Origin: Coenobita brevimanus
Taxonomy: Eukaryota; Arthropoda; Malacostraca; Decapoda; Coenobitidae
Length of the DNA stretch: 64,000 bases
Assembly (NCBI GenBank): GCA_032717465.1
Contig: CM064667.1
Coordinates: 2,842,105 to 2,906,104, forward strand
Direction: 5' to 3'
The notes under the pieces are model-generated. The model was given only the letters and a program-made list of their open reading frames with translations, did no database searches and was not told the origin of the DNA. Positions 20,878 through 33,499 of the stretch are shown piece by piece. The position numbers and the translations under genes were made by a program. Every line of letters starts with the position of its first letter. Position 1 is the first letter of the stretch.

Positions 20878-22024
20878 GTACACCAGCGAACCAAAGTTTC
20901 GGTACCCCCCCTGATGGAAGGAAGTGGAAGTCAGGGTTAGAGAGAGGGCAGGTGAACGGATAACCGTGAGTGGTACTTTGGAACTGAGCTACGAGGCGAA
21001 TAGTGAGAAACCTAATGACACTGGATTCGAAACATTTCCATGCTATTCACATGCAAGACATTATGCGTTCGTAACATACATACTGTAACATATAACAGAC
21101 TATGTTATCATGGTGTCCTGTGATACTGACCCATCTGTTTCGGATTCTCATCACACAAATAAAGCACCGAGCCACTTGTATATAAGTTGCAACTTGTCAT
21201 TATAACTGCAGTCATAATTTTTGTGAATGTTATCCCTGGATTGTATATAGCTATAATATAGAATGATTGTGAATTTTGTTGATTCTCACAATAGTTGTGC
21301 GGATAGTTATATATGTGGCAATTATTTTATGCGGACGACTAAACCACATTGTGATGGACAGCGGAGAGCATTTGCCAATAATTTACTATAACCAGATGAA
21401 ATTAGATGCAAACAACACAAAATATTATGAGAACGAAGACAGTTGTGGTACCCTGCTCCGCCTTGTTATCAAGGCCTTAACTATGGCATCACCTCATACG
21501 TGCATTATTTTCTTTCAGTCTGCCTCTTATTACTCTTTCTTCCCGGTATCCTCTTACTGCGAGTCGTCATATTCCTTGGAGGGTTTCTTGTCGTCCGGTC
21601 CTATAACTCGTACTGCATTACATTATTTCTCGCATCATCACTCCCAAACAACGTTAGCCAAAGACTGCTGAATCTGTTAATACCATTATTGCCACTGCCA
21701 CTACTATTCCCCCTTTCCCATTGTGTCTACTGCAATTCCCTTCACTGTACTACTACTGCTACTCCTATTACTACTCCACTATAAATGTGTATAATAAAAA
21801 ATATGATTGTCCTTATGTGTGTATCTGTTAATCATATTGTCCCTGTCCCACCGTCGACAACTCGTCACTGACCCGGCACCGCTACTCCATTTCCCACCCA
21901 CCATGGATTCTACTCCTTCCCCACTCCGACACCACATTACCCTTCACCTCATCCTTGGGCCAGAAGGCCTGTTGTTCACCCTTTACCGGTGAATACACGT
22001 GACATGCATTAATAATAAAAAAGA

Positions 22025-22385
22025 AGGCATTTGAGAGCTAAACGGTAATCGCCCTCTAAAATATTCTGTTTGCCAAGTCCAAACTTTAGGCCATATTTTG
22101 ATACCATGAAGGTTTTATATTGATAGCTCAAGCCATTCATGAGATTTAATGGTGATATAGGCAGGCAATAAAAACTAACTGACCTTTAGCAGTTAGTGTG
22201 GTGACCTTGACTCTGACCCCGAGTTGCCATTTTCGAACTCCAAGATTTTGGCCATATCTTGATACGCTGAAGGTTTCATGTTGATAGCTCAAGCCGTTCA
22301 TGAGATATAATAGGAACACACACAGATGCAGTTAAAAACATGATCGCTCCGCCTTCTAAAGGTAGGCGATAAATAATATAATAAT
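22025..22385. repeat. Insertion with an internal 70-bp direct repeat, only in the left arm of element 2
   Basis: The sequence TCCAA..TTTTGGCCATAT..TTGATA..GAAGGTTT..TTGATAGCTCAAGCC occurs twice, near 22079-22148 and 22242-22312, about 163 bases apart. The right arm of the palindrome lacks this block, so it was inserted after the palindrome formed. No gene is seen. Confidence 0.7.
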
Positions 22386-22541
22386 AACAACAACATCGTA
22401 GATGTGTACTGTAGTGTTCCTAACATTACACTTAATAACTGCAGACCCAAACGTGCTTATCTTACGGAGCACTGATATATTAACCACAAAACCGACCACA
22501 GACCGTTCTTATCATTACCACTGCATCTTCCCTATAGCACT

Positions 22542-23323
22542 TGTTACATAGCCTATGATTTCATCATCCTTTGTGTAATTTTAACGCACAGTATGCTGCA
22601 TGTTTGATCACGAGCGTGTTCTGCCTCAGTTCCCCCCTTCTACCGTTATAGTAGAGTAAGTCGTCATTTCTGGAGTTCAGACCAGGATTGTCAACTCTTT
22701 GTCCCCATGGCTTCATTTGCGCGTCCTTCTTACAAGTTGTATCAAGCTCTGCCGGCCCCTATATAATGAGTTCAGTCTCTGCATCATTGCCACTTAGATC
22801 TGCTCCTCATTTTGTTCACATCTCTGTCCTCCCCTGTACAGTTATTATTATTGTGAGTGCTCAAGAAATCTCCAAACATCTAGCAGCTGTGTGTAATTTG
22901 AGTATGTGTTATTGCATTTTTTCTTGTACTGTGTAGCATAAGGTTAATTCTTGGGCCTAGTGGGGTTTTTGATTGATGTTGGGTTTTGTGTCAGTCATTT
23001 TTGATAATAGTTTGTATCTGTAATAATTTATCTGGCATTCACTGAGTATTATCTGGTATCTCATTTTATCAGGGCTGACTTAGATAAATTTACTCGCTAA
23101 TTTCGTGTTAATAGAGGCTATTGCAGTTAACCATATATTTAACCTGTTTATTTGCCATTACATTATCCTTATGAGTCCTGAATGTTTTGTTGTTAGTTTA
23201 AGCATTAAACTTTAACTTGTAATTTTACCTAACTCTTTTGTTTTGAACCTGGAACTTTACGGGACAGTAGTGATTTTTAGCATTCTCACTTAAAGTGTAC
23301 ATTATCTTTCTCTGTTCCGTAAT
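22542..23323 (+). repeat. Solo LTR of the Gypsy family
   Basis: About 780 bp, from TGTTACATAGCCTATGATTT to the family's terminal TTCCGTAA sequence, without internal retrotransposon sequence on either side. The flanking CACT is duplicated (22538-22541 and 23325-23328), and the uninterrupted sequence TAGCACTTCACC is preserved in the opposite arm of the palindrome (complement near 24244-24256). It arose by recombination between the two LTRs of a full insertion. Confidence 0.88.
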
Positions 23324-23572
23324 ACACTTCACCATGGTAATACAACTCACTGTAGTCCTCTGTGAGATCGCTACACGTGTTTGGGAAAAATAACTGCACA
23401 GCATGCCTACAAACTACTAAAATAAGCATATGATGTTTCACTGACATCCATCAAAACGCCTAGAAGATAGTGGACAAACAAACAAACGACTGGACACAGA
23501 CAGACAGAAGCAGAATGTCTCGCATCGGTATGTAACGACCTGACAAAACTCTTGTGATCCTGCATTGCAGGT

Positions 23573-23576
<4 letters not shown>

Positions 23577-23625
<49 letters not shown>

Positions 23626-23633
23626 TATTATTA
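23577..23633. repeat. ATA microsatellite, left arm of element 2
   Basis: About 19 ATA/AAT units, the mirror partner of the ATT run at 23946-24010. Confidence 0.95.
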
Positions 23634-23945
23634 TATTTAATCATGTTAGGCACGATACCGAGGACACACACTGGAATAGCATATGTCGACGCAATGCAGA
23701 ATCTGTTTGCCATGATAGAAGGTTGGGTTGCGGTCAAACATTAATTTAGTATTACTATAACCCTACCATTACAGCATATTATGGCAATGGTTGGTTTTAT
23801 ATGTCAGCTGTATTCAATTGTTTTATCAGGGAGATTATGGTGTTTGTCCTCCTCTGTATCATGGATATTAACATGTGATTACTACTACTACTACTATTAA
23901 TACTACTATTACTACTACTACCACTACCACTATTACTACTACTAC

Positions 23946-23946
23946 G

Positions 23947-24010
<64 letters not shown>
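23946..24010. repeat. ATT microsatellite, right arm of element 2
   Basis: About 21 ATT units, preceded by an irregular ACT-rich stretch from 23880. Paired with the ATA run of the left arm. Confidence 0.95.
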
Positions 24011-24011
<1 letters not shown>

Positions 24012-25574
24012 GGTGACACCTACAAAGCAGGATCGTAATAGTTTTGTCAGGTTGTCATATACCGATGAGAGACATTCGGCCTCAGTCTATGTCCAGCCGT
24101 GTGTTTGTCCGCAAACTTCTAGGCAATTTAATGAATGTCAGTGAAACGCCACAGATGTATTTTAATGGGTTGTAGGCATGTTGTGCGGTTATTTTTCCCA
24201 AACGTGTAGTTATCCCACAAAGGACTTCAGTGGGTTTTATTACTATGGTGAAGTGCTACAGGTAAGGTCCAGTGGCAGTGATAGAAACGGTCTGTAGTCG
24301 GTTCTATGGTTAATATATCAGAGCTCCATAATATAGGCACGTTTGGGTCTGCGACTTTTATAATTATGTAATGTTCGGAATACTGCAGATGTATGTTGTT
24401 GCTGTCAATTTTATAATTATTCTTATTAATGCATGCCACGTATATTCACCGATAAAAGGTGAACAACAGGCCTGGTGGCCCAAGAAGGAGGTGAGGGGTA
24501 AAATGGTTCGGAGTGGGAGAGGAATAGAGCTCATGGCGGGTGGGAGAGAGGGGGGTAGGGTGCAACTGGGGTAACGGTGCCGGGTCAGTGACTAGTTGTC
24601 GACGGTGGGACAGGGACAATATGATTAACAGACACATAAGGACAATCATGTATTATTATACACATTTATAGTGGAGTAGTAATAGGAGTAGCAGTAGTAG
24701 TACTGTGAGGGGAATTGCAGTAGACACAATGGGGAAAGGGGGAATAGTAGTGGCAGTGGCAATAATGGTATTAACAGATTCAGCAGTCTTTGGCTAACGT
24801 TGTTTGGGAGTGATGATGCGAGAAATAATGTAATGCAGTACGAGTTATAGGACCGGACGACAAGAAACCCTCCAAGGAATATGACGACTCGCAGTAAGAG
24901 GATACCGGGAAGTAAGAGTAATGAGGGAGACTGAAGGAAAATAATACACATATGAGGTGATGCCATAGTTAAGGCCTTGATAACAAGGCGGAGCAGGATA
25001 CCACAGCTGTGTCTTCGTTCTCATAATATTTTGTGTTGTTTGCATCTAATTTCATCTGGTTATAGTAAATTATTGGCAAATGCTCTCCGCTGTCCATCAC
25101 AATGTGGTTTAGTTGTCCACATAAAATAATTGCCACATATATAACCATCCGCACAACTACTGTGAAAATCAACATTAAATTCACAATCATTCTATATTAT
25201 AGCTATATACAATCCAGGGACAACATTCACAAAAATTATGACTGCAGTTATAATGACAAGTTGCAACTTATATACAAGTGGCTCGGTGCTTTATTTGTGT
25301 GATGAGAATCCGAAACAGGTCAGTATCACAGGACACCATGATAACACAGTAGTCTGTTATATGTTACAGTATGTATGTTGCGAACGCATAACGTTTTGCA
25401 GGTGAATAGCATGGAAATATTTCGAATCCAGTGTCATTGGGTTTCTCACTATTCGCCTCGTAGCTCAGTTCCAAAGTACCACTCACGGTTATCCGTTCAC
25501 CTGCCCTCTCTCTAACCCTGACTTCCACTTCCTTCCATCAGGGGGGGTACCGAAACTTTGGTTCGCGGGTGTAC

Positions 25575-28500
25575 ATTAACATTGTGGAAGATGCATTTTG
25601 TGATTTTTCGCCATCAATTGTGCGGTTTTTAGGAACTCAACTACAAATAGTTTTGAATTATTTATAAGGTTGAATCTTTTAAAGTATCAAACGACGATTT
25701 CTTTATCTAGAGTTACCACAACAAATGAAAAAATTCACTAATAAACTCGAGAAAATCTAATCTCAAGACGACATTTATGCTGTTCATTCAGTGGTCCTTC
25801 AGCCTTCTGTTTTTGCAGCAGTCATGCACTATATATCTACAGAGATAAGGAATGAAGTTACAAAAGGAATTGCGATAGTGTTATATCGGTATTACGATAG
25901 TGTTTATACTTTCTCATATATTTTTATTTGAGAGCCAAAGATCATCAATATTCAATCTCAAGAGTTATCACCGTTTTGAGAGAGTTTGACTTCGGAAATG
26001 TGGCTTATGGTGTAACAGTATCCACCTTCATATGGATATTTGTTTTTACATTCAATCTTTAGTCCCTATGTAATTGGAAAGTACTACTGCATATAAAAAA
26101 GATTTATTTGAATGATCTTTTTGGTTTCAGTGACCGCCATATTACTTCAAACTTATTGTTCTTAAACAATCAGATGCCACCTTTTCTTACGTGAAGGTCA
26201 ATTTATTTATTTTATTTTTTTTTACCTCTAGAAACATATTGTGAGTTTTGGATATAATTGAGAGTTTTTGACGTTTTTGAGAACATTAGGAAATGCATTT
26301 TTAGCGTTTTTGACAAATAATAAGCTTATACATCCATGGTTCCTGTAAAAACAGCTTTAAATTAACCCCAAAGAGAATGCTATCATCCGTAAGTAGTTCA
26401 TAGTTGGCACTAAATTTTGTCCATGAAGTCGTGGCTAAAATGAAAATAAATTTGACAATAGACTCACCGAAAATTAAATATCAGGTTAACCTCAACTCGA
26501 TAGACGTCAACACTTTTTTTTTAGACCCGTTATGAACAATAAAACAGCCTATATGAGGAAATAAGTAATGTTTATAGATTGTATATCTCAGTACGGCTAT
26601 GTATTTACCTATTTCTGATATTTTATATCAGATAATCAGTACCTAAATAATTCTCTTGCAAACGATTTATTGCCTTTCGGTGTGGCTTTCCTTGCTAAAT
26701 GTGGATAAAGATATCACACAAGCCTTCATACTGCCAAAATACTCCATTTTTTTGTATTAGTACAAGAAACCCAAAATGAAAGCATATGTTACTGTAAATC
26801 GGTTTAATCTTACATATTACTTCATTTGGTGTTACTTTTTTTTTCCGAGACAACTTTCTCACCCTCAGGAATGTTTTCTATACTTTTTTTTAGACATCTG
26901 GGAGTGTTTCCCAGCTTATTTAGAGCACGTTAGTGGAAGCTGCATATTTAGTGTTTTCCACCTTAATTATGCGATTTTTAATAAGTATAATAGTTTTGAA
27001 TTATTAATAAAGCTCATGATTTGACCTTGAGAAAACAACTTGATTTCCTAACCTAAAGTTGCCAAAACAATTGAAAAAAAAGCACAAATGACCCATTTCC
27101 TAACGTAAAAACACCTCTCTAGACGAGATTAATGCAGTTGATTCAGTGCTCCATCAGCCTGGAGTTTTTGTAGCTGTTATGCACTATGTCAACGGAGATG
27201 GGGAATAAAGTAATGAATGGAAATTTATATCAGTATTGTGATACATTTTATACTTTTACAATTTCTTACGTGAGCCAAAACTCATAACTATTCCATCTCA
27301 AGAGGTATCACAGTTCTGACTTAGGAAATATGGCTTATGGTGTAAGACGATCCTTTTCAATGTTCAAATATTTTTTTCTTATAATTTTCAATCAGGACTT
27401 TCTATGTACTTTTAAAGTACTTCTATTGCAGATAAAAAGAATTCTCATTTGAAGTTTCTCGTTTTTTTCGATGACCGAAACATCAATTCAAACTTATTGT
27501 TCTTATACCCTCAGACGCAAGCTGTCATTCCGTGTCAATCGATTTCTTGTTGTACAGTATGTTTATTAAATATTTTTAATTTTTGGCTTCTGACTTTTGG
27601 AAATAATTGGGAGTGTTTTGCAATCAGTCGAGTACACTTGTGGAAAATGAGTATTTTAGCGATTTGGATAAATAATACAGCCATGGCTCAAGTAAAATAG
27701 TTTTAACTACCCTCATTGCGAATGCTATCATCCATGACTAATTCACAATTGCTCTACCTTTTATCCTTGAAGTCATGGCTAACATGAATAAAAAAACAAA
27801 GGAAAATACTCATCGAAAATTAAATATCCAGTTAATCTCTACACGACAGACAACAGTTCAACTCAAAACTTAGGCACAAATTTTTTTTAGTCCCATTATG
27901 AACAATATTACTGCACGTATGAGGAAATAGATAATGCTTACGACTTATGTATATCAGTACGGCTATGGATTTGCTGTCTAACGTTATATACCCAGACAAT
28001 TTTGTCGTAGATGATTTGTTGCATCTCGGAGTGATTTTATCTTTGGAAATCTGGATAATGCTATCACGCGAACCGTCATACTGAGATGATATTTCATATT
28101 TATATTTGATCAGGAGGCTCAAGATGCCACTATAAAACCCTAGTTATACAGATAAAAATATCGGTATAATCTCTAATTTCCCAAGCAATTTTTACGGGTT
28201 TACTCAAAAAAGTCTTTGATTTTTAAAACCCTCAAATGAAATCCTTCTTCACCATTAAATTGATTTTATTCAACGTATTATCTCCTTTGATGTTACTGAC
28301 TTATTTTCTCCGTGAGGGATATTTCTCACCCTATGGAATGCTTTCTGAGTTTTACATACATCTGGGAATGTTTCCCGTCTAATTTAGAGTCCATTTGTCG
28401 TATATGCATTTTTATTTTTTTCGCCATGAATTACGTGGTTTTAGGAACACAAGTATAATAGTTTTGAATTATGAATAAGGCTGATGCTTTTACGCTAACA

Positions 28501-28645
28501 ACATTTCTTTATCTAAAGTTACCAGAACATATGAAAAAGTCACAAATAACCCTCTTCCTAACGTTAAAATCCAATCTCCAGACGACATTAATGGGATTCA
28601 ATCAGTGGTCCATCCGCCTGCATTTTTTGGAGCTGTCATGCAATA
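25575..28645. repeat. Tandem-array block 4
   Basis: Contains two copies of the marker, at about 26716 (diverged: ACACAAGCCTTCATACTG) and 28067 (GCGAACCGTCATACTGAG), 1351 bases apart. Between them the modules follow one order: TTCTCACCCTCAGGAATGTT, ATTTAGAGCACGTTAGTGGA, CACAAATGACC, GCTGTTATGCACTATGTC, ATTCCATCTCAAGAGGTATC, GACCGAAACATCAATTCAAA, CTATCATCCATGACTAATTC, AATATCCAGTTAATCTC. No gene is seen in 3 kb. Confidence 0.82.
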
Positions 28646-28647
28646 TA

Positions 28648-30507
28648 CAGGGTGTTCCAGAAATATGTGCCGAAAATCAGGGGAGGTACTCCTGACACAT
28701 AATTGAATGTAAATTACTAAATGACCATGTTGGCAATTCTCAATAGTTTTCGAGTTACAGCACCTCAGAGGTCTGCCAGGAATGTGTTTAAATCCAGGGA
28801 TTGTACAAAATGTCTGATGTGAAATTGCTTAACGACCATAAAGTAATACGGCCACAGCAAAGTTGACAAGTTTGTCAGGAATGTGCCGAAAACTGTAGAA
28901 TGTACAGTATGTGATAGCCTGTACATTAGTAATGAGAATCGTAATGATACGTTCGTGTGTGCAGTATCAGATAGTGTTATCACCCTTTACATGGTAACAT
29001 GCCATTAACGACAAAGGTGTTGTTGGGTGGTTGAGTGGGGATGGTGTATGAGGAAGGAAGGGTGGGGGTGGCGAACCAGCAAGGTGATGTCGAGGGGTAG
29101 TGGAAGGACGGGTGTTCTCACCCAGCAACACCCGTCTACCAGAGATCGAAAGCTGAACGTGTGGATCAATCAGTTTTAGAGAACCACACGCAAGCAGACA
29201 TGGAGCAATACTGCAATGGTGACTATGCAGATATGCACCTGACACTGGGTGAAGCTAGGGGTAGTGCTGCGGCAGCAGTATGGCTGTACAGGGAACGTTA
29301 TCCGAACCGCAGAGTGCCACCCTGGCGAACATTTCTCGCAGTTGATCGTCGTATACGTGAGACTGGTACCGTTCGTCAACGCGCAATTCCGGGTGACAGA
29401 GGACGACCACGGGACATTCACATGGACAACATGGAGGACCGGATACTACAAATGTTTGAGGATGATCCTAAAATAAGTACTCGACAGATTGCTCATGCTC
29501 TGCAGCTGCCAGTGGTGACAGTGTGGCGAACTCTACATCAACATCATCTACATCCATACCACCATCAGAAAGTACAAGTTTTAACTGATGTGGACTATCT
29601 TCCAAAGATGCAGTTTTGCCAGTGACTGTTAAGGAGGCATGCTGAAAACGGTCAATTTCCAGCACTTGTGCTATTTACTGATGAGGCAACATTCGGGAGA
29701 GATGGCACCATTAATTTACAGAACTGGCATACTTGATCTGGTGACAACCCACATGTAATGGCTTGACGAGGTCATCAGGTACGATTTACAATCAATGTAT
29801 GGGCAGGCATCATTGATGACTATCTGACTGGTCCATACCTTCTACCCCTGCGGCTGAATGGTGCAACATAGACGTTTTCTTGAGGACACACTACCACTGC
29901 TGCTGGAGGATGTGCCCATTGGAATACGGAAAAGGATGTGGTTTCAGCATGATGGTGCTCTGGCCCATTATTGGCATATTACAAGGGATTACTTAAATGA
30001 TGTGTTTCCTGGACGATGGATTGGGCGAGGCGGCCCAGTGTCATGGCTACCTCGGTCTCCTGACATCACTCTCCTGGACTTCTACCTGTGGGGACACATT
30101 AAAAGCGAAGTGTACGCTACAGACGTTCCAAACCGTGAGGAATTGTGGCGCCGTGTGGAGAACAGAGCGGCACGTGTACGAAACAATCCTGGGGTCTTCG
30201 AACGTGTGCGTCAGTCACTTCTGCGACGGGCTGCAGCGTGCATCGAGCAAGGAGGGCGGAATTTTGAACATTTACCGTAAATGTTAGTCATACTGGAAAT
30301 ACTGTTTTATTTTGTTAATACATCGTTGTCCTTGGTAAATGTTTCATTTACGAGCAATTCCCGGAGTCAAAAACATTCAAGCAGACCTGTTAGATGCTGT
30401 AACTAGACAACTATTGAGATTTGCTAATATGGTCATTTAGTAATTTACATTCAATTATGTCACGAATACATCCCCTGATTTTCGGCACATATTTCTGGAA
30501 CACCCTG
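28648..30507 (+). mobile_element. mariner-type DNA transposon, DD41D-like, defective
   Basis: Terminal inverted repeats of at least 37 bp, starting CAGGGTGTTCCAGAAATATG at both ends and followed by CCGAAAATCAGGGGA. A TA lies on each side (28646-28647 and 30508-30509), the usual target duplication of the Tc1/mariner superfamily. The arms stay similar for about 85 bases. Removing the element restores the array module GTCATGCA.TATATATCTACGG. Length 1860 bp, with one transposase pseudogene inside. Confidence 0.92.
29200..30280 (+). pseudogene. mariner transposase pseudogene
   Basis: The product would bind the terminal repeats and cut and join DNA. The N-terminal DNA-binding part runs from MEQYCNGDYADMHLTLGEAR to about residue 120, including the GRPRDI linker and the TRQIAHALQLPVVTVWRTLH helix-turn-helix. 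The first catalytic aspartate is in LFTDEATFGR (about 29673-29702), the second in MWFQHDGALAH (about 29935-29967) and the third in RSPDITLLDFYLWG (about 30055-30095). By my count 41 residues separate the second and third aspartates, as in DD41D (rosa/Visitor) elements. Stops at about 29623, 29734 and 29764 and a frameshift near 29862 inactivate it. Confidence 0.88.
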
Positions 30508-30509
30508 TA

Positions 30510-32832
30510 TATCTACGGAGATAAGGAATCAAGTTATAAAAGTTTATTATATATCTCGGTATTGAAAGTGTTTATACTTTCTGGTACATATTTTTAGGTG
30601 AGAAGCAAAGCTCATCAATATTCCATCTCACGAGATATCATCGTTTTGAGAGATTTTTACATCGGAAATGTGGCTCATGCAATAATAACCTTCATGCAAT
30701 AATAACCTTCATGAGGGATTTTTTTTTTTTTTATTCAACTCGTAGTGTCTATGTAATAGGAAAGTACTTATACTGCAGATAAAAAAAAAAAAAATCGTCT
30801 GGTTTCTTTCTTTTTTCGGTGACTGCCACATCATTTCAATCTTATTTTTTTTAAACCCTCAGATTCTACCTCTTCTTATACTGCACGTATCGAATTTTTT
30901 TTTTTTCACCTTCAAAAATTTATTCTGGCTTGGATTTAATTGGGAGTTTTTTTCAAGTTTTTTGAGTTCATTCGTAGGAAATGCATTTTTAGCGATTTTG
31001 AGCAATAATAACCTTATATAGCCATCTACCGTGTAAAACAGCTTTAAATTACCCCAAAAGCCTATGCTTTCATCCGTAAGTAGTTCACAGTTGCACTAAA
31101 TCTTATCCTTGAAGACATTCTATGAAAAAAAAGATGTAAATATATGACAAAACTCATAGAAAACCTCAACTCGACAGACAGCACTTCAAGTCAACGTTCA
31201 CTCTCCTTGATTATTTTTCTAAACAAATAATGAGCAATTAAATACCGTAATGAGGAAATAAGTAATGTTTATAAATTGTATAACTCAGGTCGGCTATGGA
31301 GTTACTTATTTCTGATATTATATATGAGCTAATCAGTACCTAAATAATTTACTCGCGAACGATTTATTGCCTGTCGGTGTGACTTTTCCTAGCTAAACAT
31401 GGATAATGATATCACACAAACCTTCATACTGCGAAAATACTCCATTTTTGTATTCGATCAGTGAGCTTAAGATGCTTTAAAAACAGAGTTAAATAGAAAA
31501 ATAATAGATCCCTTTTATCTCTAATTTTACAGGTATTTACATTATTTTCCGTGTCTATTTTACATGTCCCTTGGTATAAAAAAAAAAAAAAATTAAAGCC
31601 GTTTCCACTGTAAATCGGTTTAATCTTACATATTACCTCATTTGGTCTTATTAATTTTTTTTTTTTCCGACGGCATTTCCTAACCCTCAGGAATGTTTTC
31701 TAAACTTTTGATATCTGGAAGTGTTTTCCAGCTAATTTAGAGCACGTAGGTGGAAGATGCATTTTCAATGTGTTCCTTTATGCGGATTTTAATAACGATT
31801 ATAATACTTTTCAGTTATAAATAAAGCGGATGCTGTTACGTTAAGAAAAGAACTTGAAGATTTCTTAACCTAAAGTAGCCAGAACAAGTGAAAAGAGTAA
31901 CAAATGACCCTTTTGGTAAAGTAAAAAAAACAATCTCCAGTCGACAGTAATGCAATAGATTCAGTGGTCCTTCAGCCTGGATTATTTGTAACTGTCATGC
32001 ACAATATGTCTACGGGGAGGGGGAATAAAGTTCTGAATGGGAATTTACTATACAGTATATCTCTATTGCGATAGATTTTATATTTATTTCAATTTTCTTC
32101 GTGACGTTTCTAATTATTCCATCTCACGACATATCAGTTGACAAGAAATGTGGCTTAGGGTGTAACACGATCCTTCTTAATGTTCAAATATACTTTTTAT
32201 ATTCACTCAAGAGTCTTTGTGTAATTTCAAGGTACTTCTATTGCAGAAAAAAAAAAAAAATATATAGAATTCTCGTTTGTTTCGGTGACCGCCACATCAA
32301 TTCAAACTTATTGTTCTTAAACCCTCACAAGCAAGGTGTCTTCCCGAGTCATTCGATTTCTTGTTATTGTATGTTTCTTAAATTTGATTTTTTTCTCCCT
32401 CAGAAATATCTTCTGAGTTTTGGAAATGAGTGTATTGCCATCAATTTTGAGTACACGCGTATTTAGCGATTTGGACCAATAATACAGCCATCGCTCCAGT
32501 AAAAGAGTTTAAAACTAACCCAGAAGCGAATCCTAACATCCGTTACTAAATCACAATTGGCACTACCTTTTATCATGAATGAAAAAAAGACAATACTCAT
32601 CGAAAATTAAATATCCAGATAATCTCAACACGACCGACGAGAGGTCAAGCAATTTTTTAAAATCCCATTATGAACAATAAAACAGCATATGTGAGCATGT
32701 TAATTTATAAATTGCCTCAGAAAAGCTGTATTTACTTTTTTCTCTTGTTATATATCTGATAATCAGTACCTAAATATTTTTTTGTAAACTATTTATTGTC
32801 TTTCAGAGTGAGTTTTACCTTGGTAAATGTGG
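30510..32832. repeat. Tandem-array block 5
   Basis: Continues the module interrupted by the mariner. A marker copy lies at about 31414 (ACACAAACCTTCATACTG), and the block stops inside the next marker region (GTGGATAATG, about 32829) where the second RTE copy begins. Poly(T) and poly(A) runs are frequent, for example 30719-30732 and 30781-30794. No gene is seen. Confidence 0.82.
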
Positions 32833-32859
32833 ATAATGTGGGCATGTTGGAGAAGGAAA

Positions 32860-33425
32860 TAGTGGTGATGAGGTGATAGGCAGGTACGGTGTCGGGGAGA
32901 GGAACGCTGAGGGTCAGTTGGTTTTTTTATTTTTTCAAAACGGATGGAGATGCTGTAGTAAACACTTATTTCAAGGAGAAGGAGGAGCACAGGATTACGT
33001 ATAAGAGTGAGGAAAGGTCGCAGATAGATTACATCCTTTGCAGTAGATGCAATTTGAAAGAATTTAGTGATTGTAAGGTAGTGCCAGGGGAGAGTGTAGT
33101 AAGACAGCATAGGGTGTTGGTTGGAAAGATGAGCCTGAAAGCGAAGACAAGGAGGAAAGTTAGAGCTGAACCAAGGATTAGGTGGTGGAAGCTGAAGGAG
33201 CAAGACGTCAGTAGTAAATTTAGGGATGAGGTGAGCCAAGCTTTCCAAGGCAGGGAAGACGAGGACGGATGGGCAGTTATCTCGGAAGTGGTGAGGGAGA
33301 AAGCCAAGAAGGTACTTGGGGTGACATCGGGACAGAGGAGAGAAGACAAGGAGACTTGCTGGTGGAATGAGGAAGTACAGGATAGCATAAATAGGAAGAA
33401 GCAGGCAAAGAAGAACAAACTGTAG
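32860..33425 (+). pseudogene. Endonuclease C-terminal part and linker of RTE-like LINE copy 2
   Basis: The frame 32889-33425 carries AVVNTYFKEKEEHRITYKS, the QIDYILCSRCNLKEF block (about 33020-33065) and GESVVRQHRVLVGKM (about 33090-33132), where the final histidine-containing catalytic block of APE endonucleases sits (here RQHR). A basic linker and the ETCWWNEEVQDSINRKKQAK block (about 33350-33410) follow, typical of the segment before reverse transcriptase. It ends at a stop at 33423. Confidence 0.83.
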
Positions 33426-33499
33426 ATAGACAGAGACGAAGAAAGCATTCGGGAATATAAGGAGAGGAACATAGCCAAAAGAAAATGCATATCAGAAGC

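Larger units (their letters stand above)
20882..25570. mobile_element. Fold-back DNA element 2: 4.7 kb palindrome with GTAC target duplication
   Basis: Ends ACCAGCGAACCAAAGTTTCG (left) and the complement of ACCCGCGAACCAAAGTTTCG (right), flanked by GTAC at 20878-20881 and 25571-25574. The arms are very long, about 1.57 kb each: left 20882 to about 23580, counted without its two insertions, and right about 23990-25570. The centre is about 350 bp and is bordered by matching ATA/ATT microsatellites. The left arm alone was later hit by a solo LTR and a 0.36 kb repeat. Reading frames here are mirrored between the arms and no transposase is recognised. Confidence 0.9.

Noticed and set aside
21276..21992. 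Leucine-rich membrane-like open frames, with mirror images at 24646-25190
   Set aside because: Hydrophobic look comes from T-rich sequence of the palindrome arms. No start context, conserved motif or independent support for coding.
23438..24144. Open frames with long tyrosine, threonine or isoleucine runs
   Set aside because: Translations of ATA/ATT/ACT microsatellites; no domain.
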